A stretch of DNA of 64,000 bases from Bacillota bacterium (GCA_023443625.1 JAEZTQ010000064.1:36172-100171), one strand, 5' to 3'. Shown: positions 43,959 to 55,684, numbered from the stretch's first letter. Notes: a model not told the origin generated them from the letters alone. Translations and numbers: made by a program.

Positions 43959-44651
43959 ATGAAAAGAGGAAAGAAATATATTAACTCTGCAAAATTAATT
44001 GACAGATCAGTTCAATATGATGCAGCAGAAGCAATCAGCTTAGTAAAAAAAGCAGCTGTGGCAAAATTTGACGAGACCGTTGAAGCACATATCAGACTTG
44101 GTGTAGATGGACGTCATGCAGATCAACAAGTTCGTGGTGCAGTTGTATTACCTCATGGAACAGGTAAAACTGTTCGTGTGCTTGTATTTGCTAAGGGTGA
44201 TAAGGCAAACGAAGCTTTAGCAGCAGGTGCTGATTTTGTTGGTGCTGATGAATTAATACCTAAAATCCAGAATGAAAACTGGTTTGAATTTGATGTTGTA
44301 GTAGCAACTCCTGACATGATGGGCGTAGTTGGACGCTTAGGACGTGTACTTGGACCAAAGGGCTTAATGCCAAACCCTAAGGCTGGTACCGTAACTATGG
44401 ATGTTACCAAAGCGATTAATGATATTAAAGCTGGTAAGATCGAATACAGATTGGATAAGACAAACATTATCCATGTTCCCCTTGGTAAAGCTTCTTTTAC
44501 TGAAGAACAATTAAATGATAACTTCCAGACCTTAATCGGAGCTGTAATCAAAGCAAAACCCTCCGCAGCGAAAGGACAATATTTAAAGAGCGTTACATTA
44601 GCTTCTACAATGGGTCCTGGCGTAAAGCTTAATACAGCTAAGTTAGGCTAA
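43959..44651 (+). CDS. rplA: 50S ribosomal protein L1
   Basis: 230 residues, complete. [62 protein letters not shown] and [17 protein letters not shown] are the family blocks. Binds the L1 stalk of 23S rRNA and often represses its own mRNA. aggaggt lies 8 bases before ATG 43959. Confidence 0.98.
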   Translation: MKRGKKYINSAKLIDRSVQYDAAEAISLVKKAAVAKFDETVEAHIRLGVDGRHADQQVRGAVVLPHGTGKTVRVLVFAKGDKANEALAAGADFVGADELIPKIQNENWFEFDVVVATPDMMGVVGRLGRVLGPKGLMPNPKAGTVTMDVTKAINDIKAGKIEYRLDKTNIIHVPLGKASFTEEQLNDNFQTLIGAVIKAKPSAAKGQYLKSVTLASTMGPGVKLNTAKLG

Positions 44652-44665
44652 GTAATCAATTATAT

Positions 44666-44789
44666 TACAGTTTGGCCACAAGCTCGACTTCCCTTTGGCA
44701 GAAAGCCATATAACAGAATATGAAACGCTGGTGGTATGCAAGTAAATATATACAATCACTTATCAATTCTGTTGTATGGCCAAACTGTA
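44666..44789 (+). promoter_or_regulatory. long hairpin between rplA and the L10 leader
   Basis: tacagtttggcca (44666-44678) pairs perfectly with tggccaaactgta (44777-44789), and an inner stem ccatataacagaat/attctgttgtatgg can form in competition. No T-run. It is probably an RNA processing or partial termination structure. Confidence 0.55.
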
Positions 44790-44802
44790 TAAAATATTAA
44801 GA

Positions 44803-44831
44803 TTGACATAACAAAATATTCGTGATACAAT
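44803..44831 (+). promoter_or_regulatory. promoter of rplJL
   Basis: ttgaca (44803-44808), 17-base spacer, tacaat (44826-44831). Confidence 0.8.
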
Positions 44832-44835
44832 ACGA

Positions 44836-44990
44836 CTTGCAGTGAATAGAAAACCTGTTCACAAATCAAACTGCCGAAGACAGTAGGTGCCGTAAGGCAT
44901 AAGTTGAAGACGCCTACCGAGGGAATGTTGATTGAAATCTAATGATTTTAATGACCTCTTTCTGCTTTGGTAGGAAGAGGTTTTTTGGCA
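44836..44990 (+). promoter_or_regulatory. L10 leader with attenuator
   Basis: The stretch from about 44865 (ccgaagacagtaggtgccg...) through cctaccgaggg is the pattern of the L10 (rplJ) leader RNA. cctctt (44955-44960) and aagagg (44975-44980) followed by six T form a terminator before rplJ, so L10 probably controls rplJL by premature termination. Confidence 0.8.
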
Positions 44991-45021
44991 GTTTTATTAA
45001 AGATACAAGGAGGTGTATGTA

Positions 45022-45507
45022 ATGGCAAAGGTTGAAATTAAACAACCAGTTGTTGAAGAAATTAAAGGCTATGTAGAGAATGCGAAAGCTGCTGTATTAG
45101 TTGATTATCGTGGATTAACTGTTGCTCAGGATACTGAACTTCGTAAGAAGTTAAGAGATGCTGGCGTGGTTTACAAGGTATACAAGAACACAATGCTTAA
45201 TTTTGCATTCAAAGGCACAGTATATGAAGCCTTAGCAAATGACTTAAACGGACCTACAGCTGTAGCTTTTGGTTTGGAGGATGCAACTACTCCAGCTAGA
45301 ATTATACTTGAATGTACAAAGACAATGCCCAATTTAGAATTTAAGGCTGGTGTTGTTGAAGGTAATTATTATGATAGCAAGAAGATTCAGGTTATCGCAA
45401 CAATTCCTTCAAGAGAAGTTCTTATTTCCAAATTACTTGGAAGCTTACAATCACCAATTACCAATTTTGCTCGTGTACTTAAGCAAATCGCTGAGAAGCA
45501 GGCATAA
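45022..45507 (+). CDS. rplJ: 50S ribosomal protein L10
   Basis: 161 residues from ATG 45022 (MAKVEIKQPVVEEIKGYVE); the ATG at 45013 overlaps the aaggaggt ribosome site. Conserved blocks AAVLVDYRGLTVAQDTELRKKLRDAGV and YKVYKNTMLNFAF; the C-terminal helix that carries L7/L12 is present. The last codons (AEKQA) lie in the first copy of a 47-bp tandem repeat. Confidence 0.97.
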   Translation: MAKVEIKQPVVEEIKGYVENAKAAVLVDYRGLTVAQDTELRKKLRDAGVVYKVYKNTMLNFAFKGTVYEALANDLNGPTAVAFGLEDATTPARIILECTKTMPNLEFKAGVVEGNYYDSKKIQVIATIPSREVLISKLLGSLQSPITNFARVLKQIAEKQA

Positions 45508-45680
45508 GTAAAGTAATTGAGATTGCTCACAAATTGTTGAGAAGCAAGCATAAGTATAGTAATTGAGATTTACTCGCAAATTGTTGAGAAGCAAGCATAA
45601 GTATAGTAATTGAGATTTACTCGCAAATCACTGATAAGCAAGTATAACCTTGTAAGGTGATGAGATTTCTTATTTACAAA
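45490..45680 (+). repeat. 47-bp tandem repeats at the end of rplJ
   Basis: The unit starting gttgagaagcaagcataagt is present in the end of rplJ (45490-45535, diverged, 46 bp), then 45536-45582, 45583-45629 and a degenerate copy to about 45680. Each copy repeats the last codons and stop of rplJ. Confidence 0.9.
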
Positions 45681-45742
45681 TTTAAAACAGATTTTAAACG
45701 AATTAATACAAATATTAAAATATTTTAATGGAGGTAATAGTA

Positions 45743-46111
45743 ATGACAACTCAGGAATTTATCGAGGCTATTAAGGGCCTTACTGTATTAGAATTAAATG
45801 ATTTAGTAAAAGCATGTGAAGAAGAATTTGGCGTATCCGCAGCAGCAGGTGTTGTAGTAGCAGCAGCTGGCGGTGGAGCAGCAGCTGAAGAAGAAGAGAA
45901 GACAGAGTTTAACGTAGAGTTAACTGAAGTTGGTCCTAACAAAGTTAAAGTTATCAAAGTTGTTCGTGAAGCTACTGGCTTAGGCTTAAAAGAAGCTAAA
46001 GATCTTGTAGATTCCGCTCCTAAGATGATTAAAGAAGGCGCAAGCAAAGTAGAAGCTGATGATATCAAGGCTAAATTAGAAGCAGAAGGCGCAAAGGTTA
46101 CTTTAAAATAA
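45743..46111 (+). CDS. rplL: 50S ribosomal protein L7/L12
   Basis: 122 residues from ATG 45743 ([31 protein letters not shown]), behind ggaggta; the frame opens at ATG 45728 inside this region. The alanine/glycine-rich hinge and the C-terminal domain ([38 protein letters not shown]) are complete. It forms the flexible stalk that recruits translation factors. Confidence 0.97.
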   Translation: MTTQEFIEAIKGLTVLELNDLVKACEEEFGVSAAAGVVVAAAGGGAAAEEEEKTEFNVELTEVGPNKVKVIKVVREATGLGLKEAKDLVDSAPKMIKEGASKVEADDIKAKLEAEGAKVTLK

Positions 46112-46126
46112 TTTTTGAACCTCTAC

Positions 46127-46165
46127 AACCTGTTAAGGGATTTTATCTCTTAACAGGTTTTTTTG
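46127..46165 (+). terminator. terminator after rplL
   Basis: aacctgttaag (46127-46137) pairs perfectly with cttaacaggtt (46149-46159), followed by T. Confidence 0.93.
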
Positions 46166-46355
46166 GTCTCTGTCAAGTGTTGAGGCATGATTGTTTTAAA
46201 TCATGCTCAAATATTGGGCTTAGGATCATTTTATTTATTGTCTAAAATATCAGTTTTTGAGCATCTTCTATTGCATGGTATGTATAAATCATGTATCCTA
46301 GGTACTAAGAAATCTTTTATAGGTAAATTGCCATTAATTATACTAGGAGAATGTT

Positions 46356-47117
46356 ATGAAAAAAGGAAAAATATTAGGAAGAGTTATAATTGCAATTATA
46401 CTGCTATTGTTTATAGGATTTATATTCAATATAGTGAATTCTATATACGGAAACCCAATTTCAGCAGCAATTGCTACATCAAAAATTAAAATTTATATTG
46501 ATAGAACTTATCCTGAGGAGGACTTAGAAATATCAAAAGCGATATACAATTTTAAATTTGATGAATATTATTCTTATGTTAAATCGAAAACCAGTGAAGA
46601 TACAAGCTTCTCTGTCTCATGGTCAAAGGGGCAGGTTACTGATGATTATGAGATACAGGTAAAAAGACATTATGCAACCTATAAAAGATTACAAAGGGAA
46701 TTGGACAATAAGGTTGAAGAATTAATAAGGCAGGAGTTTCCTTGTGAAATCTCAACGATAATCACACATTTTTATGGTGACAGGGAGGATTATAGTAATC
46801 TAATTCTTGATATGCCCTTAGATATCACTAACCCTCCTTATCCTACTATGATGACAATTTATATACTGAGTAAAGAAATCAGCTATGAAATTTTAAGAGA
46901 CAGGCTTACAGAATTGTGGGCTATAATGGAAGAAAATAAGACTAAAATTGATTATTATACAGTGATAATACAAGAGCCTATGTCCCCAGAAGGTGAGAAA
47001 GCAGCTATAGACGGAAAGAGCCTGGGAGTATATAATTTCCCGGCTGAAAATATTAAGAGCGGGAATTTGATGGAAGAGATAAAGGATGCAAAATGGCAAT
47101 TACAAGGTAATAAATAG
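46356..47117 (+). CDS. YfjL-like membrane-anchored protein of unknown function
   Basis: 253 residues. One N-terminal membrane helix (VIIAIILLLFIGFIFNIVNSIYGNP) and a soluble domain outside. The segment NSIYGNPISAAIATSKIKIYIDRTYPEEDLEISKAIYNFKFDEYYSYV is like YfjL/DUF3139-type proteins of Firmicutes, whose function is unknown. aggaga precedes ATG 46356. It lies between the rplL terminator and rpoB, a place where rplL and rpoB are normally adjacent. It is not part of the ribosomal operon. Confidence 0.65.
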   Translation: MKKGKILGRVIIAIILLLFIGFIFNIVNSIYGNPISAAIATSKIKIYIDRTYPEEDLEISKAIYNFKFDEYYSYVKSKTSEDTSFSVSWSKGQVTDDYEIQVKRHYATYKRLQRELDNKVEELIRQEFPCEISTIITHFYGDREDYSNLILDMPLDITNPPYPTMMTIYILSKEISYEILRDRLTELWAIMEENKTKIDYYTVIIQEPMSPEGEKAAIDGKSLGVYNFPAENIKSGNLMEEIKDAKWQLQGNK

Positions 47118-47142
47118 CAAAGACGATTAGAAAAGTGGTACG

Positions 47143-47169
47143 CTGTATGGATGAAACATTCATACAGCT
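47143..47169 (+). terminator. hairpin after the YfjL-like gene
   Basis: gctgtatg (47142-47149 region) pairs perfectly with catacagc just before the long palindrome. Confidence 0.5.
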
Positions 47170-47226
47170 AAATATATACAATTAAGATAAGCCTGCGATG
47201 CAGGCTTATCTTAATTGTATATATTT
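47170..47226. repeat. 57-base perfect palindrome upstream of rpoB
   Basis: 27-base arms (47170-47196 and 47200-47226) are exactly complementary with a 3-base centre. The AT-rich outer and GC-rich inner parts and the final T-run (atatttg) fit a very strong terminator, but the length is unusual. Confidence 0.9.
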
Positions 47227-47260
47227 GTTTGTATAAAATAAAAAAAATCAACATTTCAAG

Positions 47261-47289
47261 TTGACAGTTGAAAATAAGTGTGGTAGTAT
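47261..47289 (+). promoter_or_regulatory. promoter of rpoBC
   Basis: ttgaca (47261-47266), 17-base spacer, tagtat (47284-47289), 118 bases before rpoB. Confidence 0.8.
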
Positions 47290-47406
47290 GAAAGATGCAC
47301 TATTGTGGTGTGATATGCCTAATTAGTTATATTATAGCATATATGTTAGGAAATGAAAAGCAGTTTTTTAAAGTTATACAATTAAATTCAAGGGGTGAAA
47401 ACGTCA

Positions 47407-50400
47407 ATGGACAAGAACAGAATGCATCCAATTAAGGTTGGTAATAACGTTAGAATGAGTTACTCCAAACAAAAGGAAGTGCTGGAGATGCCCAATCTCA
47501 TTGAAGTACAAAAGGATTCCTATCAGTGGTTTTTAGATGAAGGGCTCAAGGAAGTTTTTGATGATATTTCTCCGATAGCAGATTACAATGGACATTTGAG
47601 TTTGGAATTCGTGGACTTTGCGTTATGTGAAGATGACATCAAATATACAATAGAAGAATGCAAGGAAAGAGATGCAACTTATGCAGCTCCTTTGAAAGTA
47701 AAAGTAAGACTTCATAATAAAGAAAATAATGAAATAAATGAACATGATATATTTATGGGTGATTTACCCTTAATGACAGAGACGGGCACCTTTGTAATCA
47801 ATGGTGCAGAAAGAGTTATAGTTAGCCAATTAGTACGTTCCCCCGGAATTTATTATTCAATAGATCATGACAAAATTGGTAAGAGATTATTTTCTTCCAC
47901 AGTCATTCCAAATAGAGGTGCATGGTTGGAATATGAAACAGATTCTAACGATGTATTTTACGTGCGTGTTGATCGTAACAGAAAGGTTCCTATAACTACC
48001 TTTGTCAGAGCCTTAGGTTATGGAACGAATGAAGAGATTAAGCAATTATTTGGTGAAGAGCCAAAGATTCTTGCCAGCTTAGCAAGAGACCCAAGTACCT
48101 CCAAAGATCCGTCCGGAAGTTATCAGGACGGTTTACTTGAGCTGTATAAAAAGCTTCGTCCCGGTGAGCCTCTGGCTGTAGAGAATGCTGAATCCTTGTT
48201 AAATAGTATGTTCTTTGATGCAAGAAGATATGATCTTGCTAAGGTTGGTCGCTATAAATTTAATAAAAAGCTTCATTTCCGTAATAAAATTGTAGGTTTT
48301 GTTTTGGCTGAAGATGTAGTGGACCAGTCTACAGGTGAAATCATAGCGAAGGCAGGAACACAGGTTGATGATAAATTAGCAAGATTAATTCAAAACATTG
48401 CGGTTTCTTATGTTATGATTCAGACTGAAGAGCGTAATGTAAAGGTTCTTTCTAATATGATGGTAGACCTTTCTTACTATGTAAATATTGATAAGAAAGA
48501 GCTTGGTGTAACAGAGCAGGTTTATTATCCTGTGTTAAAGAAAATATTAGCTGAAAATACTGATGTTGAAGCAATCAAAGAAGCAATTAAGAAAAACATG
48601 AATGAATTAGTTCCTAAGCATATTACTAAGGAAGATATCATTGCTTCTATTAATTATAATATACACCTAGAGTATGGTATTGGTAATGCGGATGATATCG
48701 ATCATCTTGGTAACAGAAGAATTAGAGCCGTTGGAGAGCTATTACAGAATCAATATCGTATTGGTCTTTCCAGAATGGAACGTGTTGTTAGAGAGAGAAT
48801 GACAACCCAGGATATAGAAGGCATCAGTCCTCAATCCTTAATTAATATAAAACCAGTAACTGCCGCAGTTAAAGAGTTCTTTGGAAGCTCTCAGCTGTCC
48901 CAGTTTATGGATCAACATAATCCTCTGGGTGAATTAACTCATAAGAGACGTCTTTCAGCTCTCGGACCTGGTGGTTTGTCCCGTGATAGAGCTGGTTTCG
49001 AGGTGCGTGACGTTCACTATTCCCATTATGGAAGAATGTGTCCAATTGAAACACCAGAAGGTCCTAACATCGGTTTGATTAACTCCCTGGCAACCTATGC
49101 TAGAATTAATGAATATGGATTTATTGAAGCTCCTTATCGTAAGGTAGATAAGACAGATCCCATGAATCCTAGAGTAATAGATGATGTAGTATATATGACT
49201 GCTGATGAAGAAGACAAATATGTTGTTGCTCAGGCAAATGAGGAGCTGGATGATCAGGGTTATTTTGTAGGTAACAGTATTTCCGGACGTCGTAAAGAAG
49301 AAACTTCTGAGTATGATAAGCATCTGATTGATTATATGGACGTATCTCCTAAGATGGTATTTTCCGTTGCTACAGCATTAATTCCCTTCCTTGAAAATGA
49401 CGATGCCAACCGTGCCCTCATGGGTGCTAACATGCAGCGTCAGGCGGTTCCCTTATTATTAACAGAAGCTCCTGTTGTTGGTACTGGTATTGAAGCAAAG
49501 GCTGCTATCGATTCTGGTGTTTGTGTAGTAGCAAAGAAATCAGGTATTGTTGATCGTGTTACTGCGAAGGAAGTATTGATAAAGAACGATGATGGTTCAA
49601 AAACCTCTTATCGTTTAATTAAGTTTGCTAAGAGTAATCAGGGTACTTGTATTAATCAGAGGCCTATCGTATCTAGAGGTCAGAAGATATCTGTAGGACA
49701 GGTAATTGCTGATGGTCCTTCTACAGCGAAGGGTGAGTTGGCACTTGGTAAAAACCCCTTAATCGGATTTATGACTTGGGAAGGTTATAACTACGAGGAT
49801 GCTGTATTATTAAGTGAACGTTTGGTACAAGAGGATGTGTACACCTCTGTGCATATAGAAGAATATGAGGCAGAATCAAGAGATACTAAGCTTGGACCTG
49901 AAGAGATAACAAGAGATGTTCCAGGTGTTGGTGATGATGCATTAAAGGATCTCGATGAAAGAGGTATTATCCGTATCGGAGCTGAAGTTCGTGCCGGAGA
50001 TATCTTAGTTGGTAAGGTTACACCAAAGGGTGAAACTGAGTTGACAGCAGAAGAAAGATTACTTCGTGCAATCTTTGGTGAAAAAGCCAGGGAGGTTAGA
50101 GATACTTCTCTTCGTGTTCCTCACGGTGAATATGGTATTATTGTTGATGCAAAGGTATTCACAAGAGAAAATGGCGATGATTTATCTCCTGGAGTAAATC
50201 AAACGGTACGTGTTTATATTGCCCAGAAGAGAAAGATTCAAGTGGGAGATAAGATGGCTGGACGCCATGGTAATAAGGGTGTTGTTTCCCGTGTATTACC
50301 TGTAGAAGATATGCCTTTCTTACCAAATGGTCGCGCCCTTGATATCGTGCTTAATCCTTTGGGTGTACCTTCTCGTATGAACATAGGACAGGTACTTGAA

Positions 50401-51297
50401 ATCCATCTGTCTTTAGCTTCTAAAGTATTAGGCGTTGATATTTCTACTCCGGTATTTGATGGTGCCAACGAGTTTGATATAATGGATGCCCTTGAGATAG
50501 CGAATGATTACGCTAATTCAACATGGGAAGAATTTGAAAAGAAATATAAAGACACCTTAGAGTCAGGTTTTATGGATTATTTAAAGGAACATCCTGAAAA
50601 TAGAGAAGACTGGAAGGGTATGCAGATTAACCGTGATGGTAAAGTAAAACTTCGTGATGGTAGAACCGGTGAATATTTTGATGGTTCTGTTACCGTTGGA
50701 TTCATGCATTATCTTAAACTTCATCATCTGGTTGACGATAAGATTCATGCTCGTTCAACGGGTCCTTACTCCTTAGTAACACAGCAGCCATTAGGTGGTA
50801 AAGCACAGTTCGGTGGACAGAGATTTGGTGAAATGGAGGTTTGGGCACTAGAAGCATATGGTGCTGCTTATATTCTCCAAGAAATCCTAACAGTGAAGTC
50901 CGACGATGTTACAGGGCGTGTTAAGACTTATGAAGCAATTATTAAAGGTGAGAATATTTCAGAGCCTGGTATTCCAGAATCCTTCAAAGTTCTCTTAAAG
51001 GAACTTCAGTCACTGGCACTGGATGTAACAGTGCTTGATGAGCATGGTAACGAGGTGAAGATGACAGAAAGTATTGACTACGGTGATTCAGACCTGACTC
51101 CTTTAATTGAGGGAGACAATAATTTCAGATATGACGAAGGCTATGAAGATGCCGGCTTCACCCAAGGGAATGTGGAAGAAGTCGACAGTGATGTTTTTGA
51201 TATCTATGAAGAAGAATCGGAAGAGGTACTGGAAGATGGAGTTTACGAAGAGGAAGACGACGTAGAGTTTGTCGATGACTCTGACGAGGATGAATAG
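47407..51297 (+). CDS. rpoB: RNA polymerase beta subunit
   Basis: 1296 residues. Conserved blocks include [21 protein letters not shown] and [18 protein letters not shown] (rifampicin region with wild-type-looking residues) and the C-terminal [24 protein letters not shown]. It ends in an acidic tail of about 50 residues ([18 protein letters not shown]...), as in some Lachnospiraceae. ATG 47407 is preferred; GTG 47395 is part of the ribosome site aggggtg. 78 bases separate it from rpoC. Confidence 0.97.
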   Translation: MDKNRMHPIKVGNNVRMSYSKQKEVLEMPNLIEVQKDSYQWFLDEGLKEVFDDISPIADYNGHLSLEFVDFALCEDDIKYTIEECKERDATYAAPLKVKVRLHNKENNEINEHDIFMGDLPLMTETGTFVINGAERVIVSQLVRSPGIYYSIDHDKIGKRLFSSTVIPNRGAWLEYETDSNDVFYVRVDRNRKVPITTFVRALGYGTNEEIKQLFGEEPKILASLARDPSTSKDPSGSYQDGLLELYKKLRPGEPLAVENAESLLNSMFFDARRYDLAKVGRYKFNKKLHFRNKIVGFVLAEDVVDQSTGEIIAKAGTQVDDKLARLIQNIAVSYVMIQTEERNVKVLSNMMVDLSYYVNIDKKELGVTEQVYYPVLKKILAENTDVEAIKEAIKKNMNELVPKHITKEDIIASINYNIHLEYGIGNADDIDHLGNRRIRAVGELLQNQYRIGLSRMERVVRERMTTQDIEGISPQSLINIKPVTAAVKEFFGSSQLSQFMDQHNPLGELTHKRRLSALGPGGLSRDRAGFEVRDVHYSHYGRMCPIETPEGPNIGLINSLATYARINEYGFIEAPYRKVDKTDPMNPRVIDDVVYMTADEEDKYVVAQANEELDDQGYFVGNSISGRRKEETSEYDKHLIDYMDVSPKMVFSVATALIPFLENDDANRALMGANMQRQAVPLLLTEAPVVGTGIEAKAAIDSGVCVVAKKSGIVDRVTAKEVLIKNDDGSKTSYRLIKFAKSNQGTCINQRPIVSRGQKISVGQVIADGPSTAKGELALGKNPLIGFMTWEGYNYEDAVLLSERLVQEDVYTSVHIEEYEAESRDTKLGPEEITRDVPGVGDDALKDLDERGIIRIGAEVRAGDILVGKVTPKGETELTAEERLLRAIFGEKAREVRDTSLRVPHGEYGIIVDAKVFTRENGDDLSPGVNQTVRVYIAQKRKIQVGDKMAGRHGNKGVVSRVLPVEDMPFLPNGRALDIVLNPLGVPSRMNIGQVLEIHLSLASKVLGVDISTPVFDGANEFDIMDALEIANDYANSTWEEFEKKYKDTLESGFMDYLKEHPENREDWKGMQINRDGKVKLRDGRTGEYFDGSVTVGFMHYLKLHHLVDDKIHARSTGPYSLVTQQPLGGKAQFGGQRFGEMEVWALEAYGAAYILQEILTVKSDDVTGRVKTYEAIIKGENISEPGIPESFKVLLKELQSLALDVTVLDEHGNEVKMTESIDYGDSDLTPLIEGDNNFRYDEGYEDAGFTQGNVEEVDSDVFDIYEEESEEVLEDGVYEEEDDVEFVDDSDEDE

Positions 51298-51375
51298 CCA
51301 CCAAAATGTCATAAAACTGAAGAGTAGAAGTATTTACTATTTCTGCGATCGGTATAACGAAGGGAGAGCCAAAGA

Positions 51376-54300
51376 ATGTCTGAAATAGCAAGTAGCATTC
51401 AAGAGATAACCTATGATGCAATAAAAATTGGTTTAGCTTCACCTGAAAAAATCAGGGAATGGTCAAAGGGCGAAGTTAGAAAGCCGGAGACAATCAACTA
51501 TAGAACCTTAAAACCTGAGAAAGATGGTCTGTTCTGTGAAAGAATTTTTGGACCTAGCAAGGACTGGGAGTGTCATTGCGGTAAATATAAAAAGATTAGA
51601 TACAAAGGCGTTGTTTGTGATAGATGTGGTGTTGAAGTAACCAAAGCAAGTGTTCGTCGTGAAAGAATGGGTCATATTGAACTTGCAGCACCAGTTTCTC
51701 ATATTTGGTATTTCAAGGGAATACCCAGCCGTATGGGATTAATTCTTGACCTGTCCCCAAGAACGCTGGAGAAGGTATTATATTTTGCATCTTATATTGT
51801 ACTTGACAAGGGAACTACTGATTTACAGTATAAGCAAGTTCTCAATGAAAAGGAAAGACAAGAGGCTATTGAGAAATATGGTTACAGCAGCTTCCGTCTG
51901 GGTATGGGAGCGGAAGCAATTCAAGAGCTTTTACAAGGAATTGACTTAGAGAGGGAATCTAAGGATTTAAAGAGGGGATTAAAGGATTCTACAGGACAAA
52001 AGCGCGCAAGAATTATAAAGCGTCTTGAGGTAGTTGAAGCCTTCCGTGAATCTGGCAATAAACCAGAGTGGATGATTTTATCCGTAATCCCGGTTATTCC
52101 TCCAGATCTGCGACCAATGGTTCAATTAGATGGTGGGCGTTTTGCAACCTCCGATATGAATGATTTATATCGTAGAATTATAAATAGAAATAATCGTCTT
52201 AAGAGACTCCTTGAGCTTGGAGCTCCAGATATTATAGTACGTAATGAGAAGAGAATGCTTCAAGAAGCAGTGGATGCTTTAATTGATAACGGTAGAAGAG
52301 GAAGACCTGTAACTGGTCCTGGAAATCGTGCACTCAAATCCTTATCTGATATGTTAAAGGGTAAGCAGGGACGTTTCCGTCAGAACTTACTTGGTAAGCG
52401 TGTTGACTATTCTGGACGTTCTGTTATCGTTGTAGGTCCTGAACTTAAGCTATATCAGTGTGGTCTGCCTAAAGAAATGGCAATTGAGTTATTTAAGCCT
52501 TTTGTAATGAAAGAATTAGTAGCTAGAGGCACTGCTCACAATATAAAATCAGCTAAGAAGATGGTAGAAAGACTTCAGACAGAGGTTTGGGATGTCCTTG
52601 AGGAGGTTATTAAGGAACATCCGGTTATGCTAAACCGAGCACCAACCCTTCATAGATTAGGTATCCAGGCCTTTGAGCCGGTACTTGTAGAAGGTAAGGC
52701 TATTAAGCTTCATCCTCTGGTTTGTACAGCATATAATGCCGACTTTGACGGTGACCAGATGGCGGTACATCTACCCCTATCTGTTGAAGCCCAGGCAGAG
52801 TGTCGTTTCTTACTCTTATCACCCAATAACTTATTAAAGCCATCTGATGGTGCACCAGTAACTGTGCCTTCTCAAGATATGGTTCTTGGTATCTATTACC
52901 TTACCATTGAAAGAGAAATGGAAGGCAGCGTTAACCACTACTTTAAGAACTTAAATGAAGCTATTTTAGCATATGAAAATGGTGCAATTTTGCTTCATGA
53001 GATGATTAATGTAAGAAGATCAGGTATAAATAAGGATGGTGTAGAGGAGATTAGAACTATTCAATCGACTCTTGGACGTTTTATTTTCAATGAGATTATT
53101 CCTCAGGATTTGGGCTTTATCGATCGTACTAAGGATGAGAATTTCCTGCAATTAGAGATTAACTTCCTAGTTGGTAAGAAGCAATTAAAGCCTATCCTTG
53201 AAAAATGTATTAACATCCATGGAGCTACAAAGACAGCTGAAATTCTAGATGCTGTTAAGTCCCTTGGTTATAAATATTCCACTCGCGCAGCTATGACTGT
53301 ATCTATCTCCGATATGAAAGTACCTGATGAGAAAAAACAGATTATTGCTGATGCAGAAGCTACCATTGAAAGTATAGCAAAAGAATATAGACGTGGTAGA
53401 ATGACTGAGGATGAGAGATACAATACAGTTATTGAGACCTGGAAGAATGCCGATAAGGTTCTGACAGAGACACTGTTAAATGGTCTTGATAAATTCAATA
53501 ATATTAAGATGATGTCCGACTCCGGTGCCCGTGGTTCCGATAAGCAGATTAAACAGCTTGCTGGTATGCGTGGTTTGATGGCGGATACAACTGGTAAAAC
53601 TATCGAATTGCCCATTAAGTCTAACTTACGTGAAGGTCTTGACGTTTTGGAATACTTTATTTCTGCTCATGGTGCTCGTAAGGGTCTATCCGATACAGCG
53701 TTACGTACAGCCGATTCCGGTTACTTAACACGTCGTCTGGTTGACGTCTCACAGGATTTAATAATTCGTGAAGTAGACTGCTGTGAAGGTCATGAAATCC
53801 CAGGTATGTGGATTAAGGCATTTACCGATGGTAAGGAAGTTATTGAATCCCTTGAAGAGAGAATTACGGGAAGATACTCCTGCGAGACTATTTATGATGA
53901 AGCTGGTGAGATGATTGTTAAAGCAAATCATATGATAACACCAAAGCGTGCATCAAGAATTATCGCAACAGGCACAGAAAAGGTTAAAATTCGTACAATA
54001 TTATCCTGTAAATCTCACATTGGTGTTTGTGCAAAATGCTATGGCGCTAACATGGCTACTGGCGAAGCAGTACAGGTTGGTGAAGCAGTTGGTATTATAG
54101 CTGCTCAGTCAATCGGTGAACCTGGTACACAGCTTACAATGCGTACCTTCCATACCGGTGGTGTTGCGGGTGACGATATTACCCAAGGTCTTCCTCGTGT
54201 CGAAGAACTTTTTGAAGCAAGAAAGCCAAAGGGTCTTGCCATTATCGCAGAATTTGGCGGTGTTGTAACAATTAAGGATACAAAGAAGAAACGTGAAGTA

Positions 54301-55245
54301 ATTATCACTAACAACGACACAATGGAATCGAAAGCATATTTAATTCCATATGGTTCCAGAATCAAGGTTGCGGATAACGATGTTCTTGAAGCCGGCGATG
54401 AGCTGACAGAAGGTAGTGTTAACCCTCATGATATCTTAAAGATTAAGGGAATTCGTCCTGTACAAGATTATATGATACAGGAAGTACAAAGAGTTTACCG
54501 TCTGCAAGGTGTTGAAATTAATGATAAGCATATTGAGGTTATTGTTCGTCAGATGCTAAAGAAGATTCGTATCGAAACAAACGGAGACACATCTTTCTTA
54601 CCAGGTACACTAGTCGATATCTTAGATTACGAAGATGAGAACGAAAAGATGAGAGCAGAAGGCTTAGAGCCGGCAGATGGTAAGCAGGTAATGCTTGGTA
54701 TTACTAAGGCCTCCCTTGCAACGAACTCCTTCTTATCAGCAGCTTCCTTCCAGGAGACAACAAAGGTTCTTACAGAAGCAGCAATTAAGGGTAAGGTTGA
54801 CCCTCTCATTGGTCTTAAGGAGAATGTTATTATTGGTAAGTTAATTCCTGCCGGTACTGGTATGAAGAGATATCGTTCTGTCAAATTAGATACTGATACT
54901 CCTGAAGATTATATGCTTGTTGAAGAGCTTGAGGGTGATGGAAATTATTTAGATGAGTTTGATAATTTAGAATATCCAGAAGGTGATTTCTATGGTAAGG
55001 AGCTTTATTCAAAAGGATTTGAAGAAAAAAGCTACTACGAGCCGGAAGATGGAATTGCAGAGATCGTATATGATGAAGACAAATATTCCAAGAAGAATGA
55101 TAATCTTCAGAGAGAGGATGCTATTCCCGGAATGGATGATGCCCATGTAAATTATGGAGAAAACTCACATAATGATGGTGATTGGACTGAGACCGAGTTC
55201 AACCTCCAAGGGATAGACGAAGACGATTACAGCGATGGTCTGTAA
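51376..55245 (+). CDS. rpoC: RNA polymerase beta-prime subunit
   Basis: 1289 residues. Zinc-binding N-terminus [19 protein letters not shown], catalytic [12 protein letters not shown] with the three Mg-binding aspartates, second zinc region ([11 protein letters not shown]), and trigger loop region [27 protein letters not shown] long acidic C-terminal extension follows (about 90 residues, from [12 protein letters not shown] to the end), longer than in Bacillus. gggaga precedes ATG 51376. Transcribed with rpoB. Confidence 0.98.
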   Translation: MSEIASSIQEITYDAIKIGLASPEKIREWSKGEVRKPETINYRTLKPEKDGLFCERIFGPSKDWECHCGKYKKIRYKGVVCDRCGVEVTKASVRRERMGHIELAAPVSHIWYFKGIPSRMGLILDLSPRTLEKVLYFASYIVLDKGTTDLQYKQVLNEKERQEAIEKYGYSSFRLGMGAEAIQELLQGIDLERESKDLKRGLKDSTGQKRARIIKRLEVVEAFRESGNKPEWMILSVIPVIPPDLRPMVQLDGGRFATSDMNDLYRRIINRNNRLKRLLELGAPDIIVRNEKRMLQEAVDALIDNGRRGRPVTGPGNRALKSLSDMLKGKQGRFRQNLLGKRVDYSGRSVIVVGPELKLYQCGLPKEMAIELFKPFVMKELVARGTAHNIKSAKKMVERLQTEVWDVLEEVIKEHPVMLNRAPTLHRLGIQAFEPVLVEGKAIKLHPLVCTAYNADFDGDQMAVHLPLSVEAQAECRFLLLSPNNLLKPSDGAPVTVPSQDMVLGIYYLTIEREMEGSVNHYFKNLNEAILAYENGAILLHEMINVRRSGINKDGVEEIRTIQSTLGRFIFNEIIPQDLGFIDRTKDENFLQLEINFLVGKKQLKPILEKCINIHGATKTAEILDAVKSLGYKYSTRAAMTVSISDMKVPDEKKQIIADAEATIESIAKEYRRGRMTEDERYNTVIETWKNADKVLTETLLNGLDKFNNIKMMSDSGARGSDKQIKQLAGMRGLMADTTGKTIELPIKSNLREGLDVLEYFISAHGARKGLSDTALRTADSGYLTRRLVDVSQDLIIREVDCCEGHEIPGMWIKAFTDGKEVIESLEERITGRYSCETIYDEAGEMIVKANHMITPKRASRIIATGTEKVKIRTILSCKSHIGVCAKCYGANMATGEAVQVGEAVGIIAAQSIGEPGTQLTMRTFHTGGVAGDDITQGLPRVEELFEARKPKGLAIIAEFGGVVTIKDTKKKREVIITNNDTMESKAYLIPYGSRIKVADNDVLEAGDELTEGSVNPHDILKIKGIRPVQDYMIQEVQRVYRLQGVEINDKHIEVIVRQMLKKIRIETNGDTSFLPGTLVDILDYEDENEKMRAEGLEPADGKQVMLGITKASLATNSFLSAASFQETTKVLTEAAIKGKVDPLIGLKENVIIGKLIPAGTGMKRYRSVKLDTDTPEDYMLVEELEGDGNYLDEFDNLEYPEGDFYGKELYSKGFEEKSYYEPEDGIAEIVYDEDKYSKKNDNLQREDAIPGMDDAHVNYGENSHNDGDWTETEFNLQGIDEDDYSDGL

Positions 55246-55308
55246 TTTAAGTAATTAAGTAATAGAGGGTTAATCTGGTCTATTACTAGAATAAGAAATA
55301 TTTATTAT

Positions 55309-55355
55309 AAACCGCGTAACAGTTCCAATCATGGAACTATTATGCGGTTTTTTTG
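55309..55355 (+). terminator. terminator after rpoC
   Basis: aaaccgc/gcggttt outer and agttcca/tggaact inner stems, followed by a T-run. Confidence 0.9.
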
Positions 55356-55356
55356 T

Positions 55357-55518
55357 TTCAATAGGAAATTACATCCTATAAAATAAAAAAAATAGGATGC
55401 GCATGCAAAAGTATGGAAATATGTCGCATAAATGTGACGTTTTGCGGTGCAAGAGTTACGCTAGCGAAACTCTTTAATTCTGTTGTCAAGTATTGTATCA
55501 TAGGATATTCTTGACAAC
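55357..55518. repeat. extragenic repeat, copy C, with several hairpins
   Basis: aataggaaatt, a cctataaaataaaaaa tract and gcgcatgc resemble parts of copy A at 20215, followed by two further hairpins. Confidence 0.5.
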
Positions 55519-55684
55519 GAAGACCCACAAACTTAAAATGTAAATGTGTTACGAGTAAATACATATAATGCTAAATGTATACATTGATATTTGGGAGGAA
55601 GTTAATGTTCATATTATGATTGTAGGAATACATTAATTGCATATAAATTTATTATATTAGATACGAAGTTGGGGGTTTAATAAT

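Larger units (their letters stand above)
55246..55684. other. intergenic region between rpoC and the Ntn hydrolase
   Basis: 439 bases. Holds the rpoC terminator, a copy of the extragenic repeat (55357-55400), a hairpin agagtt/aactct (55452-55473) and the inverted repeat gttgtcaag/cttgacaac (55482-55490, 55510-55518). No gene seen. Confidence 0.6.

Noticed and set aside
44866..44930. Possible tRNA-like or T-box RNA upstream of rplJ
   Set aside because: Position and pattern fit the L10 leader; no T-box sequence or tRNA arms are seen.
46187..46489. 100-residue open frame before the YfjL-like gene
   Set aside because: It overlaps the real gene in another frame, has no ribosome site and no recognisable protein pattern.
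47170..47226. Palindrome as an insertion-sequence end or attachment site
   Set aside because: No direct repeats flank it and no transposase or integrase is near; a strong terminator is simpler.
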